Positions 54,744 through 63,097 of a stretch of DNA of 64,000 bases are shown piece by piece. Source of the DNA: Formosa undariae (GTDB lineage Bacteria; Bacteroidota; Bacteroidia; Flavobacteriales; Flavobacteriaceae); contig NZ_JBHMEZ010000032.1 of the NCBI RefSeq assembly GCF_042427615.1, positions 1 through 64,000 of the forward strand, read 5' to 3'. Under the pieces are notes generated by a model. That model was given only the letters and a program-made list of their open reading frames with translations, did no database searches and was not told where the DNA came from. The number at the start of each line of letters is the position of its first letter. Position 1 is the first letter of the stretch. The position numbers and the translations under genes are program-made.

Positions 54744-57038
54744 TTACCGTTTTAATGATTGGTTCAAAGTATATGATTTACCTGCTTTTGTTTTAGATTC
54801 CCACACTTTACCATTATAAGTAACTTTACATGGTAACCCAGATTCTGAATAAATAACAACATCTGTTAACTTACCCTCTTTCCAAGTAATATCAATTTCG
54901 AAACCGCCACGAGCACGAAGACCTTTAACAGATCCTTCAGGCCAAGCTGAAGGCAAAGCAGGGAGTAACTGAATTTCATCTGCATGACTCTGCATTAACA
55001 TTTCACAATAACCAGCTGTAGCTCCTAAATTACCATCTATTTGAAAAGGAGGATGTGAATCTAAAAGATTAGAATACACACCAGCACCACTATTACCATA
55101 AATGGTTTTTGTTTCGTCTACTAAATTTATCAAATTACGCAAGAGTTTATAAGAACGGTTACCATCACCTAATCTTGCCCAAAAATTAATTTTCCATGCT
55201 CTACTCCACCCCGTACTCTCATCGCCACGAGCATTTAAAGAAACCTTAGCCGCTTCTGCAAGTTCAGGTGTTTTAGCAACACTAATTTGACGCCCTGGAT
55301 ACAAAGCAAATAAGTGAGAAACATGTCTGTGATGATCTTCAGGATCATCCTTATCAATTTCCCATTCTTTTAATTGCCCCCAACGTCCTATTGCTGGCTT
55401 TAAAAGATCTTCTCTCATGCCAATTAATTTCTTTTTAAACGCTTCATCTCCTCCTAAAACTTCTGCCGCTTCAATTGTATTTGTAAACAAATCATAAATT
55501 ATTTCCTGATCGTAAGTTACACCTTCTTCTGGCTCATACTTATATTGCTCTGGAGACCATCCATCAGGAGTTACCAAAGTTCCATCAGCTCTTCTTACTA
55601 AATGATCTTCCCAAAAATGGCAAATTTCCTTCAAGATAGGATACGCCGTATTTCTTAAATAATCTTTATCACGACCAAAAGCATAGTGTTCCCACAAGTG
55701 TTGTGCATACCAAGCACTTCCTGGAGCATTCCATTTCCAAAAAGATAATCCCGTGGCATTATTCATAGTTTGAATGGTCCAACCACGAACATCACCATAA
55801 TGCTTTCGTGTATTTAAAGCACTAACCTCACGTAAACTTGAAACATAATCGATAAAAGGAACGTGACATTCACCAAGATTTGCTGTTTCTGCTGGCCAAT
55901 AATTCATCTCTAAGTTGATATTAGAATGATAATCCCCAGCCCAAACAGGCAGATTACTATTATTCCAGTTACCCTGCAGATTTGCAGGCAAAGAACCAGG
56001 TCTTGAACAACTAATAAGAAGATATCTCCCATATTGAGCAAATAAAGCCTCTAATTCAGGATCAAAAGAGTTATCCATTTTATAGGCCTGTAATCTTTTC
56101 AAAGTACTTTTCTCTCTTAAACTCGAATCTGTTTTACCTAAATCGAAAGATACACGTCCAAAAAGATTTTGATAATCTGCCAAATGTTCTACAAGAAGTG
56201 CATCAACACCTTTTAAAGAAGCTGCATCTACATTTTCAGTTACTTTGGCATGCGGATGCTCTCCAAGCCACTCCGATTTAAAGTCTTGTTTAAAATTAGT
56301 ACCTGCACTAAGTATTAAAGTAACGGAATCAGATTTAATAAAATTCAAACCCAAGAAAGGCACTGGTTCCATACCACTACTTTGCTGATTAGAACGTTTC
56401 ATTTTCAATTTTTCGCCACTAGTAAACACTTGCAATTGGGATTCATACTCAAAACCATTTTTCATATCACCAACCGAATAAAACCTTTTATTCTTTTCAT
56501 CTAAAGTGATTTTCCCGTCATGCATATCCGTAAGCCAAACATCCCCAGTGAATGCCATAGGCTTATCTGCAGTTAATTGCACAACTATAACATTTCCAGG
56601 ATGACTAGCAAAAGCTTTTTGAACATAATGAACACCCATATAGTCGTACTCCACAAGATGAATCGCAGTGTTTAAATCGAGTGAACGTTTGTAGTTTGTT
56701 ACCTTATTGAAATCATGACCTAAACGAATGTAAATATCTCCAAAAGCCTGATGAGCGCCCATATCTTCTTCCGTCAAGTCATCTTTTATAGGCATTCTAT
56801 CTCCGCTCCAAAGACTTATTTCATTAAATTGAATACGTTCAATCTCTGTACCCCCAAAAAGCATAGCACCAAGCGGACCATTTCCTATTGGAAGTGCCTC
56901 CGTCATCCAAGCTTTAGCCGGTTGCTCGTACCAAAGAGAAAGTTGTTCCGAACTTTGTTCCTTATTAATATTCTGTGCTGTTAACCCCGTAATTAGTGTT
57001 ATAAAAAACACATTAATTAACCAAAAAGTCTTTTCCAT
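54744..57038 (-). CDS. Glycoside hydrolase family 95 (alpha-L-fucosidase / alpha-L-galactosidase)
   Basis: 764 residues with signal peptide ending LTAQ. Clear GH95 pattern: LWYEQPAKAWMTEALPIGNGPLGAMLFGG at the N-terminal beta domain, then the (alpha/alpha)6 barrel with LPANLQGNWNNSNLPVWAGDYHSNINLEMNYWPAETANL (the N-x-N pair used for catalysis), TPDGWSPEQY (general acid Glu region) and GDESTGWSRAWKINFWARLGDGNRSYKLL (catalytic Asp region), and PFQIDGNLGATAGYCEMLMQS. GH95 removes alpha-L-fucose or alpha-L-galactose; which one cannot be told here. It is 8 nt behind the sulfatase at 57047 and ends the ROK-linked unit. Confidence 0.93.
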   Translation of the reverse strand: MEKTFWLINVFFITLITGLTAQNINKEQSSEQLSLWYEQPAKAWMTEALPIGNGPLGAMLFGGTEIERIQFNEISLWSGDRMPIKDDLTEEDMGAHQAFGDIYIRLGHDFNKVTNYKRSLDLNTAIHLVEYDYMGVHYVQKAFASHPGNVIVVQLTADKPMAFTGDVWLTDMHDGKITLDEKNKRFYSVGDMKNGFEYESQLQVFTSGEKLKMKRSNQQSSGMEPVPFLGLNFIKSDSVTLILSAGTNFKQDFKSEWLGEHPHAKVTENVDAASLKGVDALLVEHLADYQNLFGRVSFDLGKTDSSLREKSTLKRLQAYKMDNSFDPELEALFAQYGRYLLISCSRPGSLPANLQGNWNNSNLPVWAGDYHSNINLEMNYWPAETANLGECHVPFIDYVSSLREVSALNTRKHYGDVRGWTIQTMNNATGLSFWKWNAPGSAWYAQHLWEHYAFGRDKDYLRNTAYPILKEICHFWEDHLVRRADGTLVTPDGWSPEQYKYEPEEGVTYDQEIIYDLFTNTIEAAEVLGGDEAFKKKLIGMREDLLKPAIGRWGQLKEWEIDKDDPEDHHRHVSHLFALYPGRQISVAKTPELAEAAKVSLNARGDESTGWSRAWKINFWARLGDGNRSYKLLRNLINLVDETKTIYGNSGAGVYSNLLDSHPPFQIDGNLGATAGYCEMLMQSHADEIQLLPALPSAWPEGSVKGLRARGGFEIDITWKEGKLTDVVIYSESGLPCKVTYNGKVWESKTKAGKSYTLNQSLKR

Positions 57039-57046
57039 AATTTATA

Positions 57047-58456
57047 CTAGCTTTTTATTCGAAGCGCCATTAATTTCCCAACAGCCGAATCACACTTTTT
57101 AGCATAAAGATCTACAAGGTCACTATATTTTTTATCCAAGGCTAAGTTATTCACCTCGTTAAAATCTTCTTTTAAATTATACAACTCTATAAATTCCGGA
57201 GCAGCTTCATATCTTATAAATTTATACGTATCGTCGCGAAAAGCTTCTGTTTTAGGAAGCAAAGATTCCCCTTCTCTTTGGTGTTCAAAAAATGCAGATT
57301 TACGCCAATTAGAAATATCATTATTATAAAACTCGACTAAGCTTTCTCCTTGGTAACTTTCCGGAATACCTACTCCAGCAAGATCTAATAATGTAGGGGC
57401 TATATCTAAATTTAATACCATCTCGTCGAAAGTTTTAGACTGCGCAGATTTAGGTTCTCTTGGATCGTATATCATTAACGGTACACGAAGCGATTGCTCA
57501 TGCATTAACCATTTACCAGAAAAACCACGTTCTCCCATATAGTAACCATTATCTCCCATAAATACAATTACCGTATTATCGGCCAAACCTTCTTCTTCTA
57601 ATGTTTTTCTAATTCTACCAATAACACCATCTACAGTGCTAATCATTTTATAATACCCTTTTACCATTTTCTGATATTTCTCAGGCGTATCATATCTCCA
57701 GTACCATCTTTTTCTATTCATGGTATGCTTCATAAATTCTGGAAGCGCTGCAAAAAACTTAGGATCTGCTGTTTCAGGTACAGGAATCGTATCATTTACA
57801 TACAAGCTATCCACATATTTAGGCCAGAAATATTGTTCTTCTGCACCATCGTCTGCATGAGGAGACCAAAATGATAATGACAAACAAAATGGTTTCCCTT
57901 TTTCTGATTTGATAAAATCGATTGCATGATCACCATTAATATCTGCTAAATGTCTTTCTTCACCATCGACTTCTACTAAATATGGCCAGAATGTTTTTTT
58001 AGACGTATCGAACAAAGAATCTTCGATTCCCTTATTAAGCTTTACACCTAGCTTACCAACTAAACCTGTTCTATATCCCGCCTTTTTCAATAAATATGGA
58101 TAACTTTCATACATATAGTTATCTTTTAATTTAGGTTTCCCAAAATTAAAATCGTGCGTTCTTTCGTATAAACCTGTGAATAAAGTTGCTCTACTCGCCG
58201 CACATATAGGTGTTGTTACAAATGCGTTTTTAAAATACACCCCAGAACCTGCCAATTCATCCATGTTCGGAGTCTTTATGATTGGATTACCCTGAAATCC
58301 CAATGCATCCCAACGCTGATCGTCGGTAAGGATAAAAATAATATTTGGTTTTTCTACTTTTTCAGCAACGACAACCGGTTCCTTTTTTTTTGAATCACAT
58401 GCTGTTAAAAAAAATAAGCAACAGAATATAGGTATTAACCTAAATAATTTTTTCAT
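57047..58456 (-). CDS. Type I sulfatase, lipoprotein, with CAASR maturation motif
   Basis: 469 residues, lipoprotein signal ending LTAC (C20). Metal ligands D45-D46 (LTDDQRWDALG). The maturation motif is C85-A-A-S-R89, with alanine instead of the usual proline; this CxAxR form is accepted by formylglycine-forming enzymes. The GKWH loop reads GLVGKLGVKLNKG, lysine kept and histidine absent. HADD in SFWSPHADD replaces the usual HxP, and FMGDNGYYMGERGFSGKWLMHE is the C-terminal metal/substrate block. These variants look subfamily-specific rather than damaged. It is 37 nt behind one sulfatase and 8 nt before GH95, so translation is probably coupled. Confidence 0.9.
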   Translation of the reverse strand: MKKLFRLIPIFCCLFFLTACDSKKKEPVVVAEKVEKPNIIFILTDDQRWDALGFQGNPIIKTPNMDELAGSGVYFKNAFVTTPICAASRATLFTGLYERTHDFNFGKPKLKDNYMYESYPYLLKKAGYRTGLVGKLGVKLNKGIEDSLFDTSKKTFWPYLVEVDGEERHLADINGDHAIDFIKSEKGKPFCLSLSFWSPHADDGAEEQYFWPKYVDSLYVNDTIPVPETADPKFFAALPEFMKHTMNRKRWYWRYDTPEKYQKMVKGYYKMISTVDGVIGRIRKTLEEEGLADNTVIVFMGDNGYYMGERGFSGKWLMHEQSLRVPLMIYDPREPKSAQSKTFDEMVLNLDIAPTLLDLAGVGIPESYQGESLVEFYNNDISNWRKSAFFEHQREGESLLPKTEAFRDDTYKFIRYEAAPEFIELYNLKEDFNEVNNLALDKKYSDLVDLYAKKCDSAVGKLMALRIKS

Positions 58457-58493
58457 GAATTTAATTTTTACTTTAATTTAAATTTGAAGCGCA

Positions 58494-60347
58494 TCAATCG
58501 AAAAGCACAACGTTTTGTTTATAATTATCTTTTAAAAGTCTGTCCGGATCTGAAGCCACATAATTTTTTATATCTGAAGGATCAAGTTCTTCAATAAAAT
58601 CCACATAAAGACATTCTGTTCTTAACCTTTGCTCGCTATTTTTAACTGTAAAAAATGTTTCAAGGCAAGTCGTACCAGCTTTTAATTCTACTTCGAACGT
58701 TACGGTCTTCATATCTTTAGAAACCACCCCTGTTTTAGAAATATTACCAATATTTAAATGTGCGCTTTCAACATCAATTTCTTTTGTTCCGTTTCCGTTT
58801 TCAACGATACGTTTTCCAGATTCTTGAGGCCAGCGATTTAAATTAAATTTATACTTTCCATCGCGAGCAACATTAATAACCCATATTTTATTTCCATTAC
58901 GCGTATGAGCATCGTGCGGATATAAGCCAACTGGATTTTCGTATGGTGTCCCAATATGTATTTGCGCATATTTATCGAAATCGACAGAAACATCTTCCCA
59001 CCACGTATTATATCTTTCATATAAATCTGAAACAATTTCCGGGTGATCTGCCACGACATTATTTTCTTGTCCTGGATCGGTTTTAATATTGTATAATTCG
59101 TCTTTCTCTCTTTTTACTAATCTCCAATCTTTTGTTAACACCTGATATTCTTTATCTTTCACAGGATACTCAACACGTTGATTATGTATGATTATAGAGC
59201 GGTCGTCTGACCATGTTTTTTCGTCTTCATTTAATAGCGGCACTAAACTTCTACCATCCATTTTAAGTTCGCTATCTACTTCCAGCTGACACAAATCTAT
59301 TAAAGTTGGCATCACATCAATATGTCCAGACAAGGCATCGATATCCTTTCCGCCTTCAATATTTCCTTTTGGCCAACGCATAAAAAATGGTACACGATGC
59401 GCATTTTCATACCCCCATATTTTACCACCTCGCATATCATCTGTATATCCTTCTTTAACATAACCCGTTTCAAAATCGATAACGACACCTCCAAACCATG
59501 GGCAAGGACCATTATCTGTCATAAAAATAACAATTGTATTTTCTTCTAACCCCATGTCTTTAACTTCCTTAAAAAGTGTTGCAACATCTTCGTCAATCTT
59601 ACTTACCATACCATAATAGTTAGCAATTCTATCGGAAACTTTGCCCTTATATGGTGCCACATATTTATCGTCTACGATAAGTGGCGCATGTGGTAAATTT
59701 GTAGGAATATAACAAAAGAACGGTTTGTCTTTATTTTTTTTGATATAGTTTAAAGCTTGATCAAACCACACTGTATTACAGTAACCATCGTATTTTTCGA
59801 ACTCCCCGTTATGCTTATAGGTATCGTCTATATAATTATTACCCCAGTAATCTGGATTCTGACCAACACCGCCACCACCATGAACTATAGACTCTTTAAA
59901 ACCACGATCCATAGGGCGAAACGGATAATTTTCTCCCAAATGCCATTTTCCAAACACAGCAGTTTCATAACCATTGTCTTTAAACACCTCCGGCATGGTA
60001 ACCATACCTTCTTTTAACAACGATCGCCCACCGATAGTGTGCCAAACCCCTGCTCGTGCAGAATAGTTCCCAGTTAGTAAAGCAGATCGCGTTGGCGAAC
60101 AAGACGGGTCTACGTGAAAGTCTGTAAAACGCACACTTTTACCATAAAACGCGTCGATTGCAGGTGTTTTCACATAGGGATTCCCATGCGCCCCCAAATC
60201 GCCATACCCTTGATCGTCGGTCATTATTAAAATCACATTAGGCCTTTTAACCTCGGATTTTTCTACAATTTCTTTATTTTCAGTTTTACAACCACTACAA
60301 AAAATTGATAAAAAAATCAATAATGGTATAAGCTCATATTTTTTCAT
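58494..60347 (-). CDS. Type I sulfatase lipoprotein with C-terminal beta-domain
   Basis: 617 residues from ATG 60347, which gives a tight lipoprotein signal ending FCSGC (C20); a GTG at 60380 is possible but less likely. Motifs: IMTDDQGYGDLG with D44-D45, maturation C83-S-P-T-R87, GKWHLGENYPFRPMDRGF, NLPHAPLIV, and FMTDNGPCPWFGG. After the catalytic and standard C-terminal parts, about 140 residues (from about 480) form a beta domain (IWVINVARDGKYKFNLNRWPQESG), parallel to the sulfatase at 22559. It lies 82 nt behind the ROK gene and starts the two-sulfatase/GH95 run. Confidence 0.92.
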   Translation of the reverse strand: MKKYELIPLLIFLSIFCSGCKTENKEIVEKSEVKRPNVILIMTDDQGYGDLGAHGNPYVKTPAIDAFYGKSVRFTDFHVDPSCSPTRSALLTGNYSARAGVWHTIGGRSLLKEGMVTMPEVFKDNGYETAVFGKWHLGENYPFRPMDRGFKESIVHGGGGVGQNPDYWGNNYIDDTYKHNGEFEKYDGYCNTVWFDQALNYIKKNKDKPFFCYIPTNLPHAPLIVDDKYVAPYKGKVSDRIANYYGMVSKIDEDVATLFKEVKDMGLEENTIVIFMTDNGPCPWFGGVVIDFETGYVKEGYTDDMRGGKIWGYENAHRVPFFMRWPKGNIEGGKDIDALSGHIDVMPTLIDLCQLEVDSELKMDGRSLVPLLNEDEKTWSDDRSIIIHNQRVEYPVKDKEYQVLTKDWRLVKREKDELYNIKTDPGQENNVVADHPEIVSDLYERYNTWWEDVSVDFDKYAQIHIGTPYENPVGLYPHDAHTRNGNKIWVINVARDGKYKFNLNRWPQESGKRIVENGNGTKEIDVESAHLNIGNISKTGVVSKDMKTVTFEVELKAGTTCLETFFTVKNSEQRLRTECLYVDFIEELDPSDIKNYVASDPDRLLKDNYKQNVVLFD

Positions 60348-60429
60348 TCTTATGTTATCTGGATTCAAATTTAATGGCACAATGACACGAGTTTAAGCTA
60401 CTACAAACTCTAGTAACAGCGCACTTGTT

Positions 60430-61662
60430 TTAATTTTTAGGATTCGTTAATTCTAAATTCATCATTTTATCTAACACCAGTGCAACTGCACCAATTGCCG
60501 TAGCTTGATCGCCATGCGTGGCTGGTAAAATTTTAACCTTAGCACTAGAAGGCAGTAAGTACTTATTTTTTTTACTCTCGATTAAGTCAAATAATAAATT
60601 TCCATTTAAAGACACACCTCCACCAATATAAACAGTCTCCGGATTCAATAAATTTGAAATCACTCCAATACCTTTACATAGATATTCGGCTACGTCATTA
60701 TATATTTTGAGAGATGCTGGATCATTTTGCAAAGCAGCAAGAGCGACGAGTTCTGCAGTTATCAGTTCTTTATCCCCTCTAGCCAGTTCCTTCAACAACT
60801 CTGATTCATTATTCTCTACCGCAGCTTTACCTAGAGACGTTATTCTGTGACCAGAAGCCAAAGCCTCCAAACACCCGTACATTCCACATTTACATTGCAC
60901 TTCACTATCGGTATCTACGGAGATATGACCAAATTCACCGGCAAAACCAGAATACCCTTTAAGCAAGATACCTTCGACCACTAGACCAGAAGCAATACCA
61001 TACCCCATATTAATGATCGCAAAATTTTTCTGATTCTCACGAATTCCCATATTCAATTCCCCCAAGGCCATTAAGCGCGTAGAGTTATCATAGAAGAATG
61101 GTAAATCCAATCGCTTATCTAATTCCTTACCCAAATCGATATTAGTCCATCCAAAATCTGGAGAAGATTCGATAATTCCAGTTTCACTATTAACCAAACC
61201 TGCAACACCTAAACCTACACCCCATATTTTATCATCAGGATTCTTTCGTTTCTGAAATTTCTCTACAATTTTAACTAACTTTTCAACAATACTTTCAAAA
61301 CCCTTCTCTAACTCTGTCGAAACTTGCATTTCCGAAACAAAATTAGCGTTTAAGTCCACTAAGCATCCTCTAATATATGTAGCTCCTAAATCGATACCGA
61401 TAAGATAATTATTTTCGTTTTTTAACTTAACAATTAAAGGTGGTCTACCACCACTAGAATCTCCTAACCCTATACTCTCAACCAATTGGTCGACATGCAT
61501 AAGCTCATCTACTAATCTTGTAATGGTTGGTGGTGTTAATCCAGATTTTTTTGAAAGTGCAGATCTACTGATTTGAACATTGTCCTTTATCAACTTTAAA
61601 ATCACTTTTTTATTTGTGAGATGTAAAAGTGCAACATCCATTTTTTTATACTCTTTACTCAT
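60430..61662 (-). CDS. ROK-family transcriptional regulator (NagC/XylR-like)
   Basis: 410 residues from ATG 61662 (a TTG nine bases upstream is the only alternative). The N-terminus is a winged helix-turn-helix (LHLTNKKVILKLIKDNVQISRSALSKKSGLTPPTITRLVDEL), followed by the ROK sugar-kinase-like fold: YLIGIDLGATYIRGCLVDL, GYGIASGLVVEGILLKGYSGFAGEFGH, the zinc motif CKCGMYGCLEALASG and IYIGGGVSLNG. ROK repressors bind a sugar or sugar phosphate and release DNA. It is the only dedicated one-component regulator in the window and stands just upstream of the sulfatase/GH95 genes, which it probably controls along with itself. Confidence 0.92.
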   Translation of the reverse strand: MSKEYKKMDVALLHLTNKKVILKLIKDNVQISRSALSKKSGLTPPTITRLVDELMHVDQLVESIGLGDSSGGRPPLIVKLKNENNYLIGIDLGATYIRGCLVDLNANFVSEMQVSTELEKGFESIVEKLVKIVEKFQKRKNPDDKIWGVGLGVAGLVNSETGIIESSPDFGWTNIDLGKELDKRLDLPFFYDNSTRLMALGELNMGIRENQKNFAIINMGYGIASGLVVEGILLKGYSGFAGEFGHISVDTDSEVQCKCGMYGCLEALASGHRITSLGKAAVENNESELLKELARGDKELITAELVALAALQNDPASLKIYNDVAEYLCKGIGVISNLLNPETVYIGGGVSLNGNLLFDLIESKKNKYLLPSSAKVKILPATHGDQATAIGAVALVLDKMMNLELTNPKN

Positions 61663-61718
61663 ATATAGCAATACTTTTTAAAGGCATTAAAGTAAGTTTT
61701 TTTTACAATATAGCACAA

Positions 61719-61743
61719 TTAATTGAAAATTATTATCAATTAA
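61719..61743. promoter_or_regulatory. Inverted repeat upstream of the ROK gene
   Basis: TTAATTGA (61719-61726) and TCAATTAA (61736-61743) are perfect reverse complements with 9-nt spacing, 57-81 nt upstream of the ROK start. The position suits an auto-regulatory operator, but the AT-rich composition makes chance possible. Confidence 0.3.
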
Positions 61744-62381
61744 ATACTTACACGACCAAAAGACGTCTTAAACTTACACGAATCAAGATCACTATAGCAC
61801 TAATAAAAAACTAGAAACACAGACTCAGAACACTAATTAACAACAAGTTAGACGTGTTTACACTTAACACTTTTAACTTAATAAAAAAAATATAAAATTT
61901 TAATATTTATATTAAAATCTAAGCAATTAAATAGCTTTTACTCATGTTTTTTCTTAAAATATTCAGAAATACACAATAACATGAATCAAAAACAAACCAC
62001 AACTAATACCTTTCTTAAAAGCCTTTGCAACATGCTTTTAACACCTTTTTAGAATGGCCATACCCTACTTAAACACCCTATATAATTAAGAATCTAATCT
62101 TAGAACAAGCACGTGTTTAACCGAAGTATTTGACACTTAAAAGTCCATAGCACCATCACAACAATTCTTTATAAGCACTAAAAAACCTGTATTTTAGAAT
62201 TTCAAATTTATTTAAACACCTTACTTTAAGCTTATTTATTTACTTTTTAAAACTTTAAAACAAAGGGTCTACACCTACAAAATCAGTGCCATACACGTCT
62301 CTTAATTGCATTTAAAACGGATAATCATTTAGGAATAACAAAATGTATTTACACCAAACAATCACACTATTAAACAAAAGC

Positions 62382-62417
62382 AATCGTCCTTCTGAAAATG
62401 AATTCAGAAGGACGATT
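62382..62417 (-). terminator. Long hairpin terminator after the GMC/subunit 3 unit
   Basis: A perfect 15-bp stem (core TCGTCCTTCTGAA / TTCAGAAGGACGA) with a 6-nt loop, about 112 nt beyond the stop at 62529. The following minus-strand sequence (GCTTTTGTTT) is only moderately T-rich. Confidence 0.75.
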
Positions 62418-62528
62418 ATATTAAGTATTGACACCAATAACACGCGAAAAGATAACGTATGACTATCGGATATATATTATTATTTAAATAGAATAAGCAA
62501 AAAAACCTAACTAACACTAGTGCTAGTT

Positions 62529-63095
62529 TTAGGACAGCTCCATTCTTTTATCTTCTACAATCTCTGAGGTGTAATACCCTAAAAAGCTATAACTTCTAAC
62601 TGTTGTTAAAAAAGTATAAAGCAGATAATCCTGTTGTTTGGATTTAGACAAACCTTTATAATCGGTCGTATCCAATAAGCTGAATACCTCCTCTTCTTTA
62701 TCTTTAGGAATATTCATGTAGAGCGCAATAAAAGCTTCGAAATCTTCTTTAGATGCATTTGCAATTTTCTTATCGAATTTTTCTTCAAATCTTGTTATGA
62801 ATACTTTTGATCCTAATTTAACTGTTGCTTGTTTTTCTTCATCTAAAACAGTGTTAGACATCATATCTACAAACTGTGCAAGATTTAAATCTTTACCTCC
62901 AACAATTGACGTTTTAGGTAAAAATATATCGACTAAATTATCGACGACCTTAAATTCAGATGGATCGTAAAAAGTAGATACCCATCCTGTATTTGCATCC
63001 TCGGTACACGATCCAAGAATACTTAAAACAGTCGATGTACTAACTGCTGCTCCAAGTGCGAGTAGCATATTTTTAACGGCGGCTCTTCTTTCCAT
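62529..63095 (-). CDS. Gluconate 2-dehydrogenase subunit 3-like protein
   Basis: 188 residues. The N-terminus MERRAAVKNMLLALGAAVSTSTVLSILGSC resembles a Tat/lipoprotein-type leader of this family. The body has the typical helical pattern: TFYDPSEFKVVDNLVDIFLPKTSIVGGKDLNLAQFVDMM and a C-terminal LLYTFLTTVRSYSFLGYYTSE. In known systems this small subunit partners a GMC-type FAD dehydrogenase that oxidises sugars, including glycoside C3. It starts 2 nt after the GMC stop, so the two are translationally coupled. It is followed by a terminator. Confidence 0.88.
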   Translation of the reverse strand: MERRAAVKNMLLALGAAVSTSTVLSILGSCTEDANTGWVSTFYDPSEFKVVDNLVDIFLPKTSIVGGKDLNLAQFVDMMSNTVLDEEKQATVKLGSKVFITRFEEKFDKKIANASKEDFEAFIALYMNIPKDKEEEVFSLLDTTDYKGLSKSKQQDYLLYTFLTTVRSYSFLGYYTSEIVEDKRMELS

Positions 63096-63097
63096 AA

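Larger units (their letters stand above)
61663..62528. other. Intergenic region, 866 nt
   Basis: It holds the promoter side of the ROK gene, the inverted repeat at 61719-61743, and the terminator at 62382-62417. Between about 61750 and 62380 I see only AT-rich sequence with no supportable gene or RNA. Confidence 0.6.
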
